A stretch of DNA of 64,000 nt from Brumimicrobium glaciale (GCF_004152935.1 NZ_SETE01000002.1:496001-560000); one strand, 5' to 3'; shown: positions 45,376 through 53,709, counted from the first letter of the stretch. Numbers and translations are program-made. The notes: generated by a model from the sequence alone, not told the origin.

Positions 45376-46659
45376 CTATCTGTTTAAAAACTTAGGATGA
45401 TTCATACTAATGCAATGTATTCCGCCACCACCCAAATTAACAGCAAGAGCATCAATCATTACTATTTTTCGGCGAGTAAAAACAGATTGCAATATTTGCG
45501 CTGCCTTTTCATCTTTTTCTTTCAATTCAATAGGCATTCCTTCTCGCCAACAAGTTTGACCAACGATTACTTTGTCGGTAATAATAAAGTTGAGATAACT
45601 AAATGCTGGCATAACCTTTACGGTGTCTCCAGAAGGGAAAATACTTCCATCAATGTAATCAAGTGTTTTAATGTATTCATAAACATAATCACCGGGACTC
45701 AATGTTGAAAAAATAGTTACTGCTAGTGGCATTCGAATAATAGTAAATGGGTTATCATCTTGATCTGTTGCTGCGGATAAGATTTGATAATTTTCTTCAA
45801 TTCGTTTGTGATTTTCATAAGCAATTGGGTCGCTAAATTCTGAACTATCTATTTGTGCCAAAAGGATTGTGGAGTCATTTACAAAACGCGCAAATTCGTC
45901 AATGTGCCCGTTTGTGGTAACAACAGTGTAGGCTTTTGTTCCGTCAGAAGTTAAAACAGGGCCTAGGAAAGTGTGGCTGTCTTCAACTAAACCTTGTTTC
46001 AGCCAAATCGTTTTTTTAACTCCTAAAAGTCGATTGTATTCAGCCTCCATTTCCTTTTTGGTCATGGTTGGATTTCTTCCCATTTCAACCGATTCTGTGG
46101 TCAACAAAATTCCTTTTCCGTTTACTTCTCTATTCCCGCCTTCACTAATCATTGTACTCGAAATAACAGGTAAGTTATAATGTTCAGCTGCTCTTACATC
46201 ATACATTTCTTCTGTTTTCGTATCGTTGTCTAAAGTATCTGAATATCCCCAAGAATTAAAATTAAAGTCCGCAATTGCCAAAGTATTTTTATTTGTTTCT
46301 ACGAATGTTGGCCCCATGTCTCTTACCCAAATTTCAAAAGATGGGATTTCTATAAATTTAATACTTGGCTGATTACCAAAGTGATTTTCTACCGTTTGTT
46401 TTGCTTGTCCTAGGAGTTCTTTATCCTTGCAAGTAACTACAATGTTACTATTGTCAATTAAAGCTTCAATAATAGAAAGGGTAACATTTTCAACCGATTC
46501 TCCTTCTTTGTGATTCGTGGATGGCCATATCAACCAAATCGCTTCTTGGGCTTCAAACTCTGCTGGTTGGTTTACAACAATTAGAATGTCTGTTGATTTT
46601 GGAGCAGAGCATGAAATGATAAAAAAGACGATTAAAAAGATGGAAAAAATCGATTTCAT
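45376..46659 (-). CDS. Lipoprotein agmatine deiminase / peptidyl-arginine deiminase-family protein
   Basis: 427 residues. The lipoprotein signal MKSIFSIFLIVFFIISC is followed by SAPKS. The body is a pentein-fold guanidino-group hydrolase: FEAQEAIWLIWPS, the substrate site WVRDMGPTFVETN (~110), EGGNREVNGKGILL (~175), TNGHIDEFARFV (His-x-Asp, ~245) and the nucleophilic cysteine in LGGGGIHCISMNHP near the C-terminus. Classical agmatine deiminase is cytosolic and converts agmatine to N-carbamoylputrescine; a lipidated, exported version is unusual and may deiminate peptidyl-arginine or external agmatine. It has a strong promoter at 46736-46764. Confidence 0.88.
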   Translation of the reverse strand: MKSIFSIFLIVFFIISCSAPKSTDILIVVNQPAEFEAQEAIWLIWPSTNHKEGESVENVTLSIIEALIDNSNIVVTCKDKELLGQAKQTVENHFGNQPSIKFIEIPSFEIWVRDMGPTFVETNKNTLAIADFNFNSWGYSDTLDNDTKTEEMYDVRAAEHYNLPVISSTMISEGGNREVNGKGILLTTESVEMGRNPTMTKKEMEAEYNRLLGVKKTIWLKQGLVEDSHTFLGPVLTSDGTKAYTVVTTNGHIDEFARFVNDSTILLAQIDSSEFSDPIAYENHKRIEENYQILSAATDQDDNPFTIIRMPLAVTIFSTLSPGDYVYEYIKTLDYIDGSIFPSGDTVKVMPAFSYLNFIITDKVIVGQTCWREGMPIELKEKDEKAAQILQSVFTRRKIVMIDALAVNLGGGGIHCISMNHPKFLNR

Positions 46660-46735
46660 AAGGTGTGTTATGTGTTTTGGTGCTGTTTGAAAATTGGTTA
46701 ATCTTTTTTGGATTAATTAAATTAATTTTGATATT

Positions 46736-46764
46736 CAAATTTAGTAAAACTAATTGATTATCAA
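46736..46764 (-). promoter_or_regulatory. Promoter of the deiminase gene (TTG-N18-TAAATTTG)
   Basis: On the minus strand TTG (46762-46764), 18 bp, then TAAATTTG (46736-46743): a full match to the Bacteroidota consensus TTG-N17-20-TAnnTTTG. The start codon lies about 77 bp downstream of the -7 box. Confidence 0.75.
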
Positions 46765-46920
46765 GTATCTGATTTCAATTTATAGTTAGGAAAGAAAATA
46801 GAGTTTGTGAATGATTAGTTAAGTGGTTTAGCAAGGATCTTTTTTAATACAAGCTGAATTTAGAAAATCCATATCTTTATGTTTTAAAATATTCACCCAT
46901 CAACTTCCACAAAAATACAC

Positions 46921-47649
46921 CTAACCTTCTTGTTCAAAAATAATATTTCTTTCCGAATCTTTTTTGTACATGTTCTTAGGAATAATCCCTTTGTTCGCAT
47001 TTGAACGATAGCTTTTATTATGTGGATTTAGAATACATTCGAGTTGATACTCAATCATTTTTTCAAAAGGAAAAAGGAAATTCTTCGTGTCGCATTGTTC
47101 TAAGTTGCCTTCTTTAAGTAAATTTATGACAGTAAAAACTGACTCAATAGTACTGAGGCAAAGAGATGCTGGTTGCTGCTTAATTATAAATTTTGATTTT
47201 ATTTTATTATCAAAACTCACTCTTTTTAGTTTTTGCAAATTCTTACTTAGTTTAAGCATTTTACGGGCGCAAGGCCATGTGCCATCGAGAAGGAAGATGC
47301 TTGGGTTATTACCCATAAATGAATTTATTTCTGAACCTTTGCTCGTCGATAAGTTGAAATTTTCTTTTCCTGGATAAAGCAAAAAAGAAGAACTATTTTC
47401 TTTATTCAGTATTTCATTTACACGTTTATTATCGGTAAAATCGACACCCACTATAATTTCTGAATTTTCAAGTTGAAGATTGGTCATTCGTCCCGTTCCG
47501 TTTTTTTCTTTTTTGTACTCCATTGGGTGCATAAGAATAATAAAACGTGTTTTGGTCTGTAAAGGATTAGTGTGTTTACAAATACATGCACTCGAAGGCC
47601 TCATGCATTTGTAACATTTGATTCTTGGATTTTTTATTTCTACTTGCAA
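46921..47649 (-). CDS. DTW-domain tRNA-uridine aminocarboxypropyltransferase-like protein
   Basis: 242 residues. The N-terminal zinc ribbon KCYKCMRPSSACIC (CxxC...CxC) and the central motif LLDGTWPCARKML (D-x-T-W, the DTW signature, ~125) identify the family of SAM-dependent enzymes that add the acp group to tRNA uridines (TapT/YfiP and DTWD1/2). ILMHPMEYKKEKNGTGRMT and the late LSTIESVFTVINLL complete the pattern. It is cytosolic and its length is normal. It lies next to the attC-like element at 47693. Confidence 0.88.
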   Translation of the reverse strand: MQVEIKNPRIKCYKCMRPSSACICKHTNPLQTKTRFIILMHPMEYKKEKNGTGRMTNLQLENSEIIVGVDFTDNKRVNEILNKENSSSFLLYPGKENFNLSTSKGSEINSFMGNNPSIFLLDGTWPCARKMLKLSKNLQKLKRVSFDNKIKSKFIIKQQPASLCLSTIESVFTVINLLKEGNLEQCDTKNFLFPFEKMIEYQLECILNPHNKSYRSNANKGIIPKNMYKKDSERNIIFEQEG

Positions 47650-47692
47650 AGTGAATGTTTATTTATTTTTCTGATTACCAATCTTTTATATC

Positions 47693-47798
47693 ATGGGCGC
47701 AACTGGTTAGCGTATTGTTTATCGAAAATACAAATATTTAATCTTCAAGAATACAAAAGTAGAAGGTTTTTACATTCATGCAAAGGCTATTCTAGCAA
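47693..47798 (-). repeat. Cassette-end element, copy 1
   Basis: It shares with copy 2 the body CGAA(A/G)ATACAAA(T/C)ATTTA, (A/G)TAGAAGGTT and the end CAAAGGCT(A/G)T(T/G)(C/T)TAGCAA. The left part CAACTGGTTAGCGTATTG is matched at 49291-49309 by CAATTGGCTAAACGTATTA. On the minus strand it begins 8 bp after the stop of the HigA relic. The inverted-box structure is less complete than in copy 2. Confidence 0.65.
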
Positions 47799-47805
47799 AA
47801 ATGTT

Positions 47806-47955
47806 TTAATAATTCTCAATCAAAGATTCATAAGGAATATTCAATTTTTCGTGTAAGTTTCTAATCATATTAAGAGAAAGTTTTCTTTTTCTACTTAAAA
47901 TTTCAGACACTCTGCTTTTATAACCTATGATTTGAGCTAAATCTTTATTTGACAA
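47806..47955 (-). pseudogene. HigA-type antitoxin, C-terminal HTH remnant
   Basis: The minus-strand frame reads LSNKDLAQIIGYKSRVSEIL, SRKRKLSLNMIRNLHEKLNI, PYESLIENY and stop: the helix-turn-helix and C-terminus of HigA/XRE-type antitoxins. A TAA lies two codons upstream of the first conserved residue, and the usual ~60 N-terminal residues are missing. No HigB toxin is recognisable beside it. Confidence 0.85.
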
Positions 47956-48116
47956 AAGTTACCAATATGGTAAAACTAAATAAAAAGAGTTCCTTGAATT
48001 ACTCATCCTCCGTCTCTTTAGAAAATTGGTTTATATGCTAAAGATTTAATGAATGCTATTATTTTATTACCAGAAATGATAGGAGAGTTGAGTTATAGTT
48101 GTTCTATTTAAGGTTT

Positions 48117-48243
48117 GCTAACAGATAAGGCTTTGCGGCGGCCTGTTTAATAAATGTTTTACCGAAGATACAAACATTTAGATTTACATGAATGTAAAAA
48201 TAGAAGGTTATTAAAGGCTGACCGTCAAAGGCTGTGTTAGCAA
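48117..48243 (-). repeat. attC-like imperfect palindrome (cassette-end element, copy 2)
   Basis: The ends TTGCTAACA and TGTTAGCAA are perfect 9-bp complements. Just inside, CTTTG-CGG (left) pairs with CCGTCAAAG (right) with one unpaired base. The outer and inner boxes are separated by unequal short spacers. This nested R/L-box layout, the ~125-bp length and the position 7 bp after the stop of the 48251 gene are those of an integron attC site, although the R box (GTTAGCA) does not fit GTTRRRY. Confidence 0.6.
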
Positions 48244-48250
48244 TTTACTT

Positions 48251-49264
48251 TTATTTTCTTGGCCAATTAGATGATTTGTAATCTGCATTTCCAATTCCTA
48301 AAGGTAATCTTTGTGCAAAATGCGGTTCAGGATTAAAAACTGCATCTTTTTGTAAAACAAAATTCAGCAATGCAAGTGAAGAACTTACTCCCATTGCATC
48401 TCGCATTGTTATGAGTAAAAAACCTGTATCAATAACGCAATTAATCCATATTGTAGCTTCTTCAATTGTTATAATCAAAGATGGTGGGTCAAAATGCATA
48501 AAGTGATTTCTTAATTCACGAAGCTTTGTGAAACTTGGTAAAAACTTTTCAGCTTTCAAATGATTCCCTGTTATTTTATAAATCCAATTTATTTTATCAT
48601 CAAATTTTCTACCATGTCTTTTTCCTAAAACTTCAATGTCAAAAGTCCAATTCGGTAATGGATCATATTCAGCTTTAATATAAAACTGTGTGAGTGTTAT
48701 TTCAACGAGAGAAATGGTATCACTTATTAATGACCTTAGGTCAAAAAACCAATCGTCATCAACAATAACTTGAGAGTTATTTATCAGTCTATCACGTAAC
48801 TTTCTTATTCTATTTAAGAGTTGCGGTTGCAAAGTTGTGAAAGACCTACCTTCTCTACTCATTATAGGCTCAATAGGATATTTCTCGCCAAATTGTTGTT
48901 TAGTAAATCCATCAAAAACTGATAAACCATTTGGTGCTGTATGATCAAATTTGTGCCAATTAACAGCAATGTCAAGTGAAGTGTCAAGCCAAAAACATTC
49001 CAATGGTGATAAATTGAAATATTGATAATCGAAATAGCCTTTTTCTCTTATGTATTTCGCTATTATTAGATAATTGATTGGCTTACTACTTTGTTTTATT
49101 TCGTTTCCATCAATCCAATTTACATTATAAGTCTTGTTATCCTTTTTCCACTTTTTTCTAGTCTGTGTTTTCCCGAAATAATGCTCTATAATTCTGAAAG
49201 ATATTTCTGTATTAACTCCAACCCTCTGTTTATCACTATAAATTATATATTTATGTTCGTTCAT
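48251..49264 (-). CDS. Orphan protein with HEPN-type R-x4-H motif
   Basis: 337 residues, cytosolic, no family recognised. The C-terminal half is helical and contains LPSFTKLRELRNHFMHFDPP (~250-270): R-N-x3-H preceded by an amphipathic helix, as in the active site of HEPN ribonucleases, with VEITLTQFYIKAEYDP as a possible partner helix. The N-terminal ~110 residues (IIYSDKQRVGVNTEISFRII, WLDTSLDIAVNWHKFDHTAP) are unlike anything I can name. The gene is the cargo of a cassette-like unit: attC-like element 7 bp after its stop and a related boundary sequence (49291-49319) upstream of its start. A defence or toxin role is inference. Confidence 0.7.
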   Translation of the reverse strand: MNEHKYIIYSDKQRVGVNTEISFRIIEHYFGKTQTRKKWKKDNKTYNVNWIDGNEIKQSSKPINYLIIAKYIREKGYFDYQYFNLSPLECFWLDTSLDIAVNWHKFDHTAPNGLSVFDGFTKQQFGEKYPIEPIMSREGRSFTTLQPQLLNRIRKLRDRLINNSQVIVDDDWFFDLRSLISDTISLVEITLTQFYIKAEYDPLPNWTFDIEVLGKRHGRKFDDKINWIYKITGNHLKAEKFLPSFTKLRELRNHFMHFDPPSLIITIEEATIWINCVIDTGFLLITMRDAMGVSSSLALLNFVLQKDAVFNPEPHFAQRLPLGIGNADYKSSNWPRK

Positions 49265-49584
49265 AACGATAGTTGTTAAAGTTTTTGCTACAATTGGCTA
49301 AACGTATTACGCATACCCAAGCTATATCTTTTCAATCAAATTTAATAATTTAATTAGACTTTTCATTGTTTAAACAATCACAAAAACTTAACTCTACATT
49401 TTCCGAAGTTAATCCATGTAAAATCCATTCACGAAAACGAAAATCCACTTCCCCCACCATAATTACCAGCAGAATTCCATCATTCAAAAAAACCTACAAC
49501 AAAATTCAAAACATACCCTTACCAATCCACCAAATACTCAGATAAACCCTGATTTTTAAACTATTCAATTTGTTTTTGATAACA
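49265..49584. other. 320-bp gap with a cassette boundary sequence
   Basis: CAATTGGCTAAACGTATTA at 49291-49309 resembles the left end of the cassette element copy 1 (CAACTGGTTAGCGTATTG). The remainder is AT-rich, C-rich in its second half on the plus strand, with no gene. Confidence 0.55.
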
Positions 49585-50316
49585 TTACCAATTCGAAAGT
49601 CGTTCTATTTCTAACTCAAGCCTATTCAAAATACTTTCACATTCCTTCTTCGCTCTACTGTACCTGCTAATCGATACATTTCTTACTTGTGCTGTATATG
49701 CTAATCTACTGTGAAACACAGTATCTTTACTAATTTCATCGAAACTCCTTGGCTTTGCCGACTCAAAAAGTTTCCAATTGGTCATATTCTCAATCATAAA
49801 GATTTTGTTTTGTTCTAAATCTATGTAGTTAAAATTCCGCTGATTCTCCAAGATTTCAGAATAGATAATATCATACATCAACTGTACTTGTCTTCGCAAG
49901 CTGTCATTGCTGATAATGTCCAAACCTCTGGATTTTAAAGTCTCATAAGCACCAGTATTATTTACGAATACTGAAATAATATAGAATTGACCGAAATGGC
50001 GATCTAAACTATCATGATACGGCAATCCCTGATCGAAGGCAGAAATCAACTGCTCACACGCATAAAGTCCTTTCTTGTTAAAGTTAAGATTGAAGTTAAT
50101 GTCATTCAAATCTTCCCTAAAAGACGATTTCAATTCACTCAATGTACTTATCTCTAGTATTTTTTCATTATTTTTTTCTTTCCAATTGTTGAGCTGTAAC
50201 GCTATTAAAATTCCAATTACAACAAGTATAATTTCTCCACTGGCATAAAGTAGGTATTTACCCATCTTGTTTTCCAGAAGCATGCGTTGGCGAAATTTTC
50301 TAAAGAATTTTATCAT
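49585..50316 (-). CDS. DUF6090 protein, paralogue 2
   Basis: 243 residues. The N-terminus MIKFFRKFRQRMLLENKMGK and helix GEIILVVIGILIALQLNNWK are close to those of paralogue 3. The central motif reads GAYETLKSRGLDIISNDSLR (~117-136). The C-terminal helices (NFNYIDLEQNKIFMIENMTN, RAKKECESILNRLELEIERL) are its own. A perfect promoter lies at 50390-50418, so it is probably transcribed separately from paralogue 3, 254 bp upstream. It is nearest to the cassette island. Confidence 0.85.
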   Translation of the reverse strand: MIKFFRKFRQRMLLENKMGKYLLYASGEIILVVIGILIALQLNNWKEKNNEKILEISTLSELKSSFREDLNDINFNLNFNKKGLYACEQLISAFDQGLPYHDSLDRHFGQFYIISVFVNNTGAYETLKSRGLDIISNDSLRRQVQLMYDIIYSEILENQRNFNYIDLEQNKIFMIENMTNWKLFESAKPRSFDEISKDTVFHSRLAYTAQVRNVSISRYSRAKKECESILNRLELEIERLSNW

Positions 50317-50389
50317 TGGTTGGTGGTTTCTGATAATGAATCAAAACAATTGGATAGTCCAAAGCATAAATTCAGAATATATGTCAATC

Positions 50390-50418
50390 CAAATTTAACA
50401 AAACAAACTGAATTTCAA
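50390..50418 (-). promoter_or_regulatory. Promoter of DUF6090 paralogue 2 (TTG-N18-TAAATTTG)
   Basis: On the minus strand TTG at 50416-50418, 18 bp, TAAATTTG at 50390-50397. The spacer GTTTGTTTTG text is shared with the promoters of paralogues 1 and 3. Confidence 0.75.
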
Positions 50419-50570
50419 TTATTTAATTCCATTTCAAACTTGAAACCATCATATTGAATAATAGTAGTTTTTATGGTTTAATTGAATCCTGTGTCAAGCA
50501 ATTGTTTAGTGTATAGACGAGATGTTAATAAATTTAATCTTCTATTCAATATTGTACTTTGCTAATTCCA

Positions 50571-51299
50571 TTAATTTTTAACCTCATTATAGGATTCCAA
50601 ATCATCTATCAATTTATTCAGATCGAGAGAAGATCTTTCTAATACGCTGTTTAGGCGATTGCAGGTATTTAGAAATAATTTAGCATAAGAAATAAATTCT
50701 TTATCCACACTTTTAATTCTTTCCTTAATTTCTAAATTACTTTGATTTAAATCAATCAAATTATTTGGGACTAAAAAATTTAATTTACAATGAGTCCCAT
50801 ATTCAGTAGCTTTATCTAATTGTATTTTTACCCCCATTATTTTCAGACGGTACATATTGTCGATTTGTTTAGTCAAACTATCTGGTAATTGATTTAATAA
50901 GTCTGAGTTGGATAGACTGTTGTAGAGAGGCGAATTTTCATTTTGAAAATAAATATCCGTACCCAACCTTTTTAAAGTCCATTTTAGATTAGTAGTATCA
51001 ATTTCTTTTTCATTTTCCCAATGATCTATTGTTTTATGAAATGATTTAATCACATTTTCAGTGTCTTTTAAGTCTGAGAAATGCTCTCTTTGTTTTCCTT
51101 TTAAATCTGAAATTAACAAATCAATTAATTGCCCCTCCAAGCGCTGTTCCTTTCTTTCTTCATTCCAATTATTAATCTGCAACGCTATTAATATTCCAAT
51201 TACAACAAGTATAATTTCTCCACTGGCATAAAGCAGGTATTTACCCATCTTGTTTTCAATAAGCATGCGTTGGCGAAATTTTCTAAAGAATTTTATCAT
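50571..51299 (-). CDS. DUF6090 protein, paralogue 3
   Basis: 242 residues. The N-terminal 45 residues are almost those of paralogue 2 (MIKFFRKFRQRMLIENKMGK). The central motif is more diverged: SPLYNSLSNSDLLNQLPDSL (~128-147), lacking the usual Gly. The periplasmic-type domain starts with a longer charged linker (ERKEQRLEGQLIDLLISDLK, likely coiled coil). Promoter at 51378-51406 with TAAATTTA in place of TAAATTTG. Confidence 0.85.
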   Translation of the reverse strand: MIKFFRKFRQRMLIENKMGKYLLYASGEIILVVIGILIALQINNWNEERKEQRLEGQLIDLLISDLKGKQREHFSDLKDTENVIKSFHKTIDHWENEKEIDTTNLKWTLKRLGTDIYFQNENSPLYNSLSNSDLLNQLPDSLTKQIDNMYRLKIMGVKIQLDKATEYGTHCKLNFLVPNNLIDLNQSNLEIKERIKSVDKEFISYAKLFLNTCNRLNSVLERSSLDLNKLIDDLESYNEVKN

Positions 51300-51377
51300 T
51301 TGGTTGGCGGTTTTTGCTGTTGGAGTAAAACAATTGGATAGTCTCTGTTAAGAGTTCCAGCCTAAATCTATTAATTT

Positions 51378-51406
51378 TAAATTTAATAAAACAAACTGAA
51401 TTTCAG
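51378..51406 (-). promoter_or_regulatory. Promoter of DUF6090 paralogue 3
   Basis: CTG at 51404-51406, 18 bp, TAAATTTA at 51378-51385 on the minus strand: one mismatch in each box from TTG-N18-TAAATTTG. The spacer is nearly the same as in paralogue 2. Confidence 0.6.
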
Positions 51407-51544
51407 ATATTTAATTCTAATTTCTACCAGAAAAGAAAATGTGAATATTCGTAAATTTTATTTATTTTGAAACCATCCTAGCTCTAAATTGTTAAGCGAA
51501 TTTATCCAGAGAAGAGGATAGGCTTTCCATCTATTCTAATAATA

Positions 51545-52291
51545 TCAATTCTCATTTATAATTTTGTCAATTTCTAAAATTAATCTCTTGGTTTTTTCTA
51601 ACAAGATTGTTCTAAAATAATTGACTCCCTGAAGTCCAAATATTTTCGAAGAAATCGCAGCATTTAAGTCTATAATTAGCTTGTTGTGATCAATTTGTTC
51701 CCAAAACGGATTCAAAATCTGACCATTAATTGCGTTAGTGGCAATGTTTAGCGGATAACTTTGGGAATATTCTACACCGACATTTGCAGCAATTTCTAGA
51801 TTAAAATCAATTCCTTTTAAAACGGTTAACTGGTAAGCATGGTGTTCTTGAATTTTTTTAACAAAACCCTTGTCAAGCAAATCCAAATTACCCGTTGCAA
51901 TCAATGCATTAAATGTGCTTAAGTTCAATTCATTTGAAGGGTCAAAATAAGGTAAAAATTCGTAACGCGCTATTTCTATTATCGTGTCAATATCAGCAGT
52001 GACAGAGGAAAGTCGTTTTGACAAAGCCAAATTATTTGACATATCATTTGCAAAACGCGCTATTTGGTCTTCGAGTAAAATAACGTCAGCTCTTAAATCT
52101 GATTGCAATGCGATTATGTAACTATCACTGATTTTTTCCTTTTTAGATTCCTCATTCCATTCATTTACCTGTAAGGCAATTAAAATTCCAATGACAACAA
52201 GTATAATTTCTCCACTCGCATAAAGCAGGTATTTACTGAACTTGTTTTCAATCAAAGATTTTTGTCGAATTTTTCTAAAGAATTTTATCAT
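51545..52291 (-). CDS. DUF6090 protein, paralogue 4
   Basis: 248 residues. The N-terminus MIKFFRKIRQKSLIENKFSK defines a sub-type shared with paralogue 5 (IRQKSLIENKF instead of FRQRMLIENK). The central motif is STFNALIATGNLDLLDKGFV (~125-144), with the Gly and following hydrophobics in place. The domain before it (RADVILLEDQIARFANDMSN) looks coiled. The ~110 bp upstream is nearly identical to that of paralogue 5, pointing to a recent duplication that included the promoter. Confidence 0.85.
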   Translation of the reverse strand: MIKFFRKIRQKSLIENKFSKYLLYASGEIILVVIGILIALQVNEWNEESKKEKISDSYIIALQSDLRADVILLEDQIARFANDMSNNLALSKRLSSVTADIDTIIEIARYEFLPYFDPSNELNLSTFNALIATGNLDLLDKGFVKKIQEHHAYQLTVLKGIDFNLEIAANVGVEYSQSYPLNIATNAINGQILNPFWEQIDHNKLIIDLNAAISSKIFGLQGVNYFRTILLEKTKRLILEIDKIINEN

Positions 52292-52367
52292 TGGTTAGTT
52301 TTGATTTTAAAAGATGAACAATATTAGGCTAAATGCATTGATGAATTTACACCAAATGTCTTCCATT

Positions 52368-52396
52368 CAAAATTAACAAAACTAATTGATTTTGAA
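52368..52396 (-). promoter_or_regulatory. Promoter of DUF6090 paralogue 4
   Basis: TTC at 52394-52396, 18 bp, TAATTTTG at 52368-52375 on the minus strand; perfect -7 box, -33 with one mismatch. Confidence 0.65.
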
Positions 52397-52557
52397 ATAT
52401 TTAAGGTTTTGTTAAATTGAAATGGTTATTTTGGAAATCACGTGATTGTTTTGGTCTATTTAAGGAGAGGAAATGATTTAAATATTTTTTATTCTACGGT
52501 CGACATGCAGACCAAGTGTGAAGCATGAAAATCATATATCTTTATTTTATACTTCCA

Positions 52558-53289
52558 TTAATCATTCAGATATTGAAGATGTTTATCAAGTTGAATCAAC
52601 ACCAAACTCACTTCCTTTTGAACGTCAATATATTTGTTCTGCATAAAATTCCTCAAGAAAATGTTCAATTTAATAACTTCTAAAAATTCTCTATCTTCTA
52701 TTAATTCCTCATAATTTTCTGGAGTTCCTGAAACCCACAGCATTTCAATATGAATGTGTTTTAAAACCTGAGGATAAAGTTGCTTCCACTGATACCAATC
52801 ATCTACGCCTTTTTCAACATTTTCTAAGTAGACATATTTTGTAGAATATAGGCGAGATAATGAATTTCGCAATGAATCATTTGAAATCAAATCAAAGCCA
52901 ATAGATTTCATATTTTCCCAAGCAGATGTATTCTCCGTTAATTGAAAATTTCCAAAAGTATTTCCAAAATGATATTTTAAAGAATCATTGAAGGGTAGTT
53001 TTGTCTCAAGAGCAGTTTTCACAGCTTCATTTGAACGAATTCTCTCTTTATTTGCTCCTATAGTCCCATTCAATACAGATAAGTCTTCTTTTAAATTGAG
53101 TTGCATCTCAATTAAAAGAATAAGCTCTTTATGTTTTAACTTACTTTCCTCATTTTGATTATTAATTTGAAGTGCGATTACAATTCCAATAACCACTAAA
53201 ACTATTTCTCCAAGTGCATAAATCAGGTATTTAGTGAACTTATTTTCGATTAAAGATTTTTGTCGAATTTTTCTAAAGAATTTTATCAT
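52558..53289 (-). CDS. DUF6090 protein, paralogue 5
   Basis: 243 residues. The N-terminus MIKFFRKIRQKSLIENKFTK and helix GEIVLVVIGIVIALQINNQN are nearest to paralogue 4, but the C-terminal domain resembles paralogues 1 and 2 in its central motif SAWENMKSIGFDLISNDSLR (~117-136). The 5' part and the rest therefore have different nearest relatives, as expected if 5' ends are exchanged between copies. Own promoter at 53367-53395. Confidence 0.85.
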   Translation of the reverse strand: MIKFFRKIRQKSLIENKFTKYLIYALGEIVLVVIGIVIALQINNQNEESKLKHKELILLIEMQLNLKEDLSVLNGTIGANKERIRSNEAVKTALETKLPFNDSLKYHFGNTFGNFQLTENTSAWENMKSIGFDLISNDSLRNSLSRLYSTKYVYLENVEKGVDDWYQWKQLYPQVLKHIHIEMLWVSGTPENYEELIEDREFLEVIKLNIFLRNFMQNKYIDVQKEVSLVLIQLDKHLQYLND

Positions 53290-53366
53290 TTGGTTAGTTT
53301 TGATTTTAAAAGATGAACGATATTAGGTTAAATGCATTGATGAGTTCACATCAACTGTCTTCCTTT

Positions 53367-53395
53367 CAAAATTAACAAAACTATTTGATTTTTAA
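53367..53395 (-). promoter_or_regulatory. Promoter of DUF6090 paralogue 5
   Basis: TTA at 53393-53395, 18 bp, TAATTTTG at 53367-53374 on the minus strand. The surrounding ~110 bp is a near copy of the region upstream of paralogue 4. Confidence 0.65.
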
Positions 53396-53633
53396 TAATT
53401 TAAGGTTTTATTTTAAATTCGAATTGTATAGATTTACATACTTAACTCAAACGCTAACAGATTTGGATAAGCAATGAACACCATATTAATAACGAACATG
53501 AATAGCTTTATTCTATCACTCTAAAATTCCGTGAATTCGTTTAAAAATATAACCCCCTAATTTATCAATGCTTTCAGCAACTAAAATTAAATCTCTTTAT
53601 TTCTTAAGCTGAAAAGCTTATCATAAAAGTTTT

Positions 53634-53709
53634 GGCCAGTGGCGAATCTAAAACACAACTTTCATCATAATTCCGATTATTAATTTCATCCTTAAATTCG
53701 CCACTAACC
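53634..53709. repeat. Spaced inverted repeat downstream of the T9SS propeller gene
   Basis: AGTGGCGAAT (53638-53647) and ATTCGCCACT (53696-53705) are perfect 10-bp complements 48 bp apart; with flanking GGCC/AACC the arms extend to 14 bp with two mismatches. No T-run. The 448-bp gap 53290-53737 otherwise contains only the paralogue 5 promoter. Confidence 0.65.

Larger units (their letters stand above)
47650..48250. other. 601-bp cassette-like gap with two related elements
   Basis: Two copies of one element (47693-47798 and 48117-48243) flank a HigA antitoxin relic; both are listed separately. The remaining ~160 bp upstream of the relic has no recognisable feature. Confidence 0.7.

Noticed and set aside
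47693-48243. A classical integron
   Set aside because: No intI gene in the window and the R boxes (GTTAGCA) do not fit GTTRRRY; kept only as attC-like with the caveat stated.
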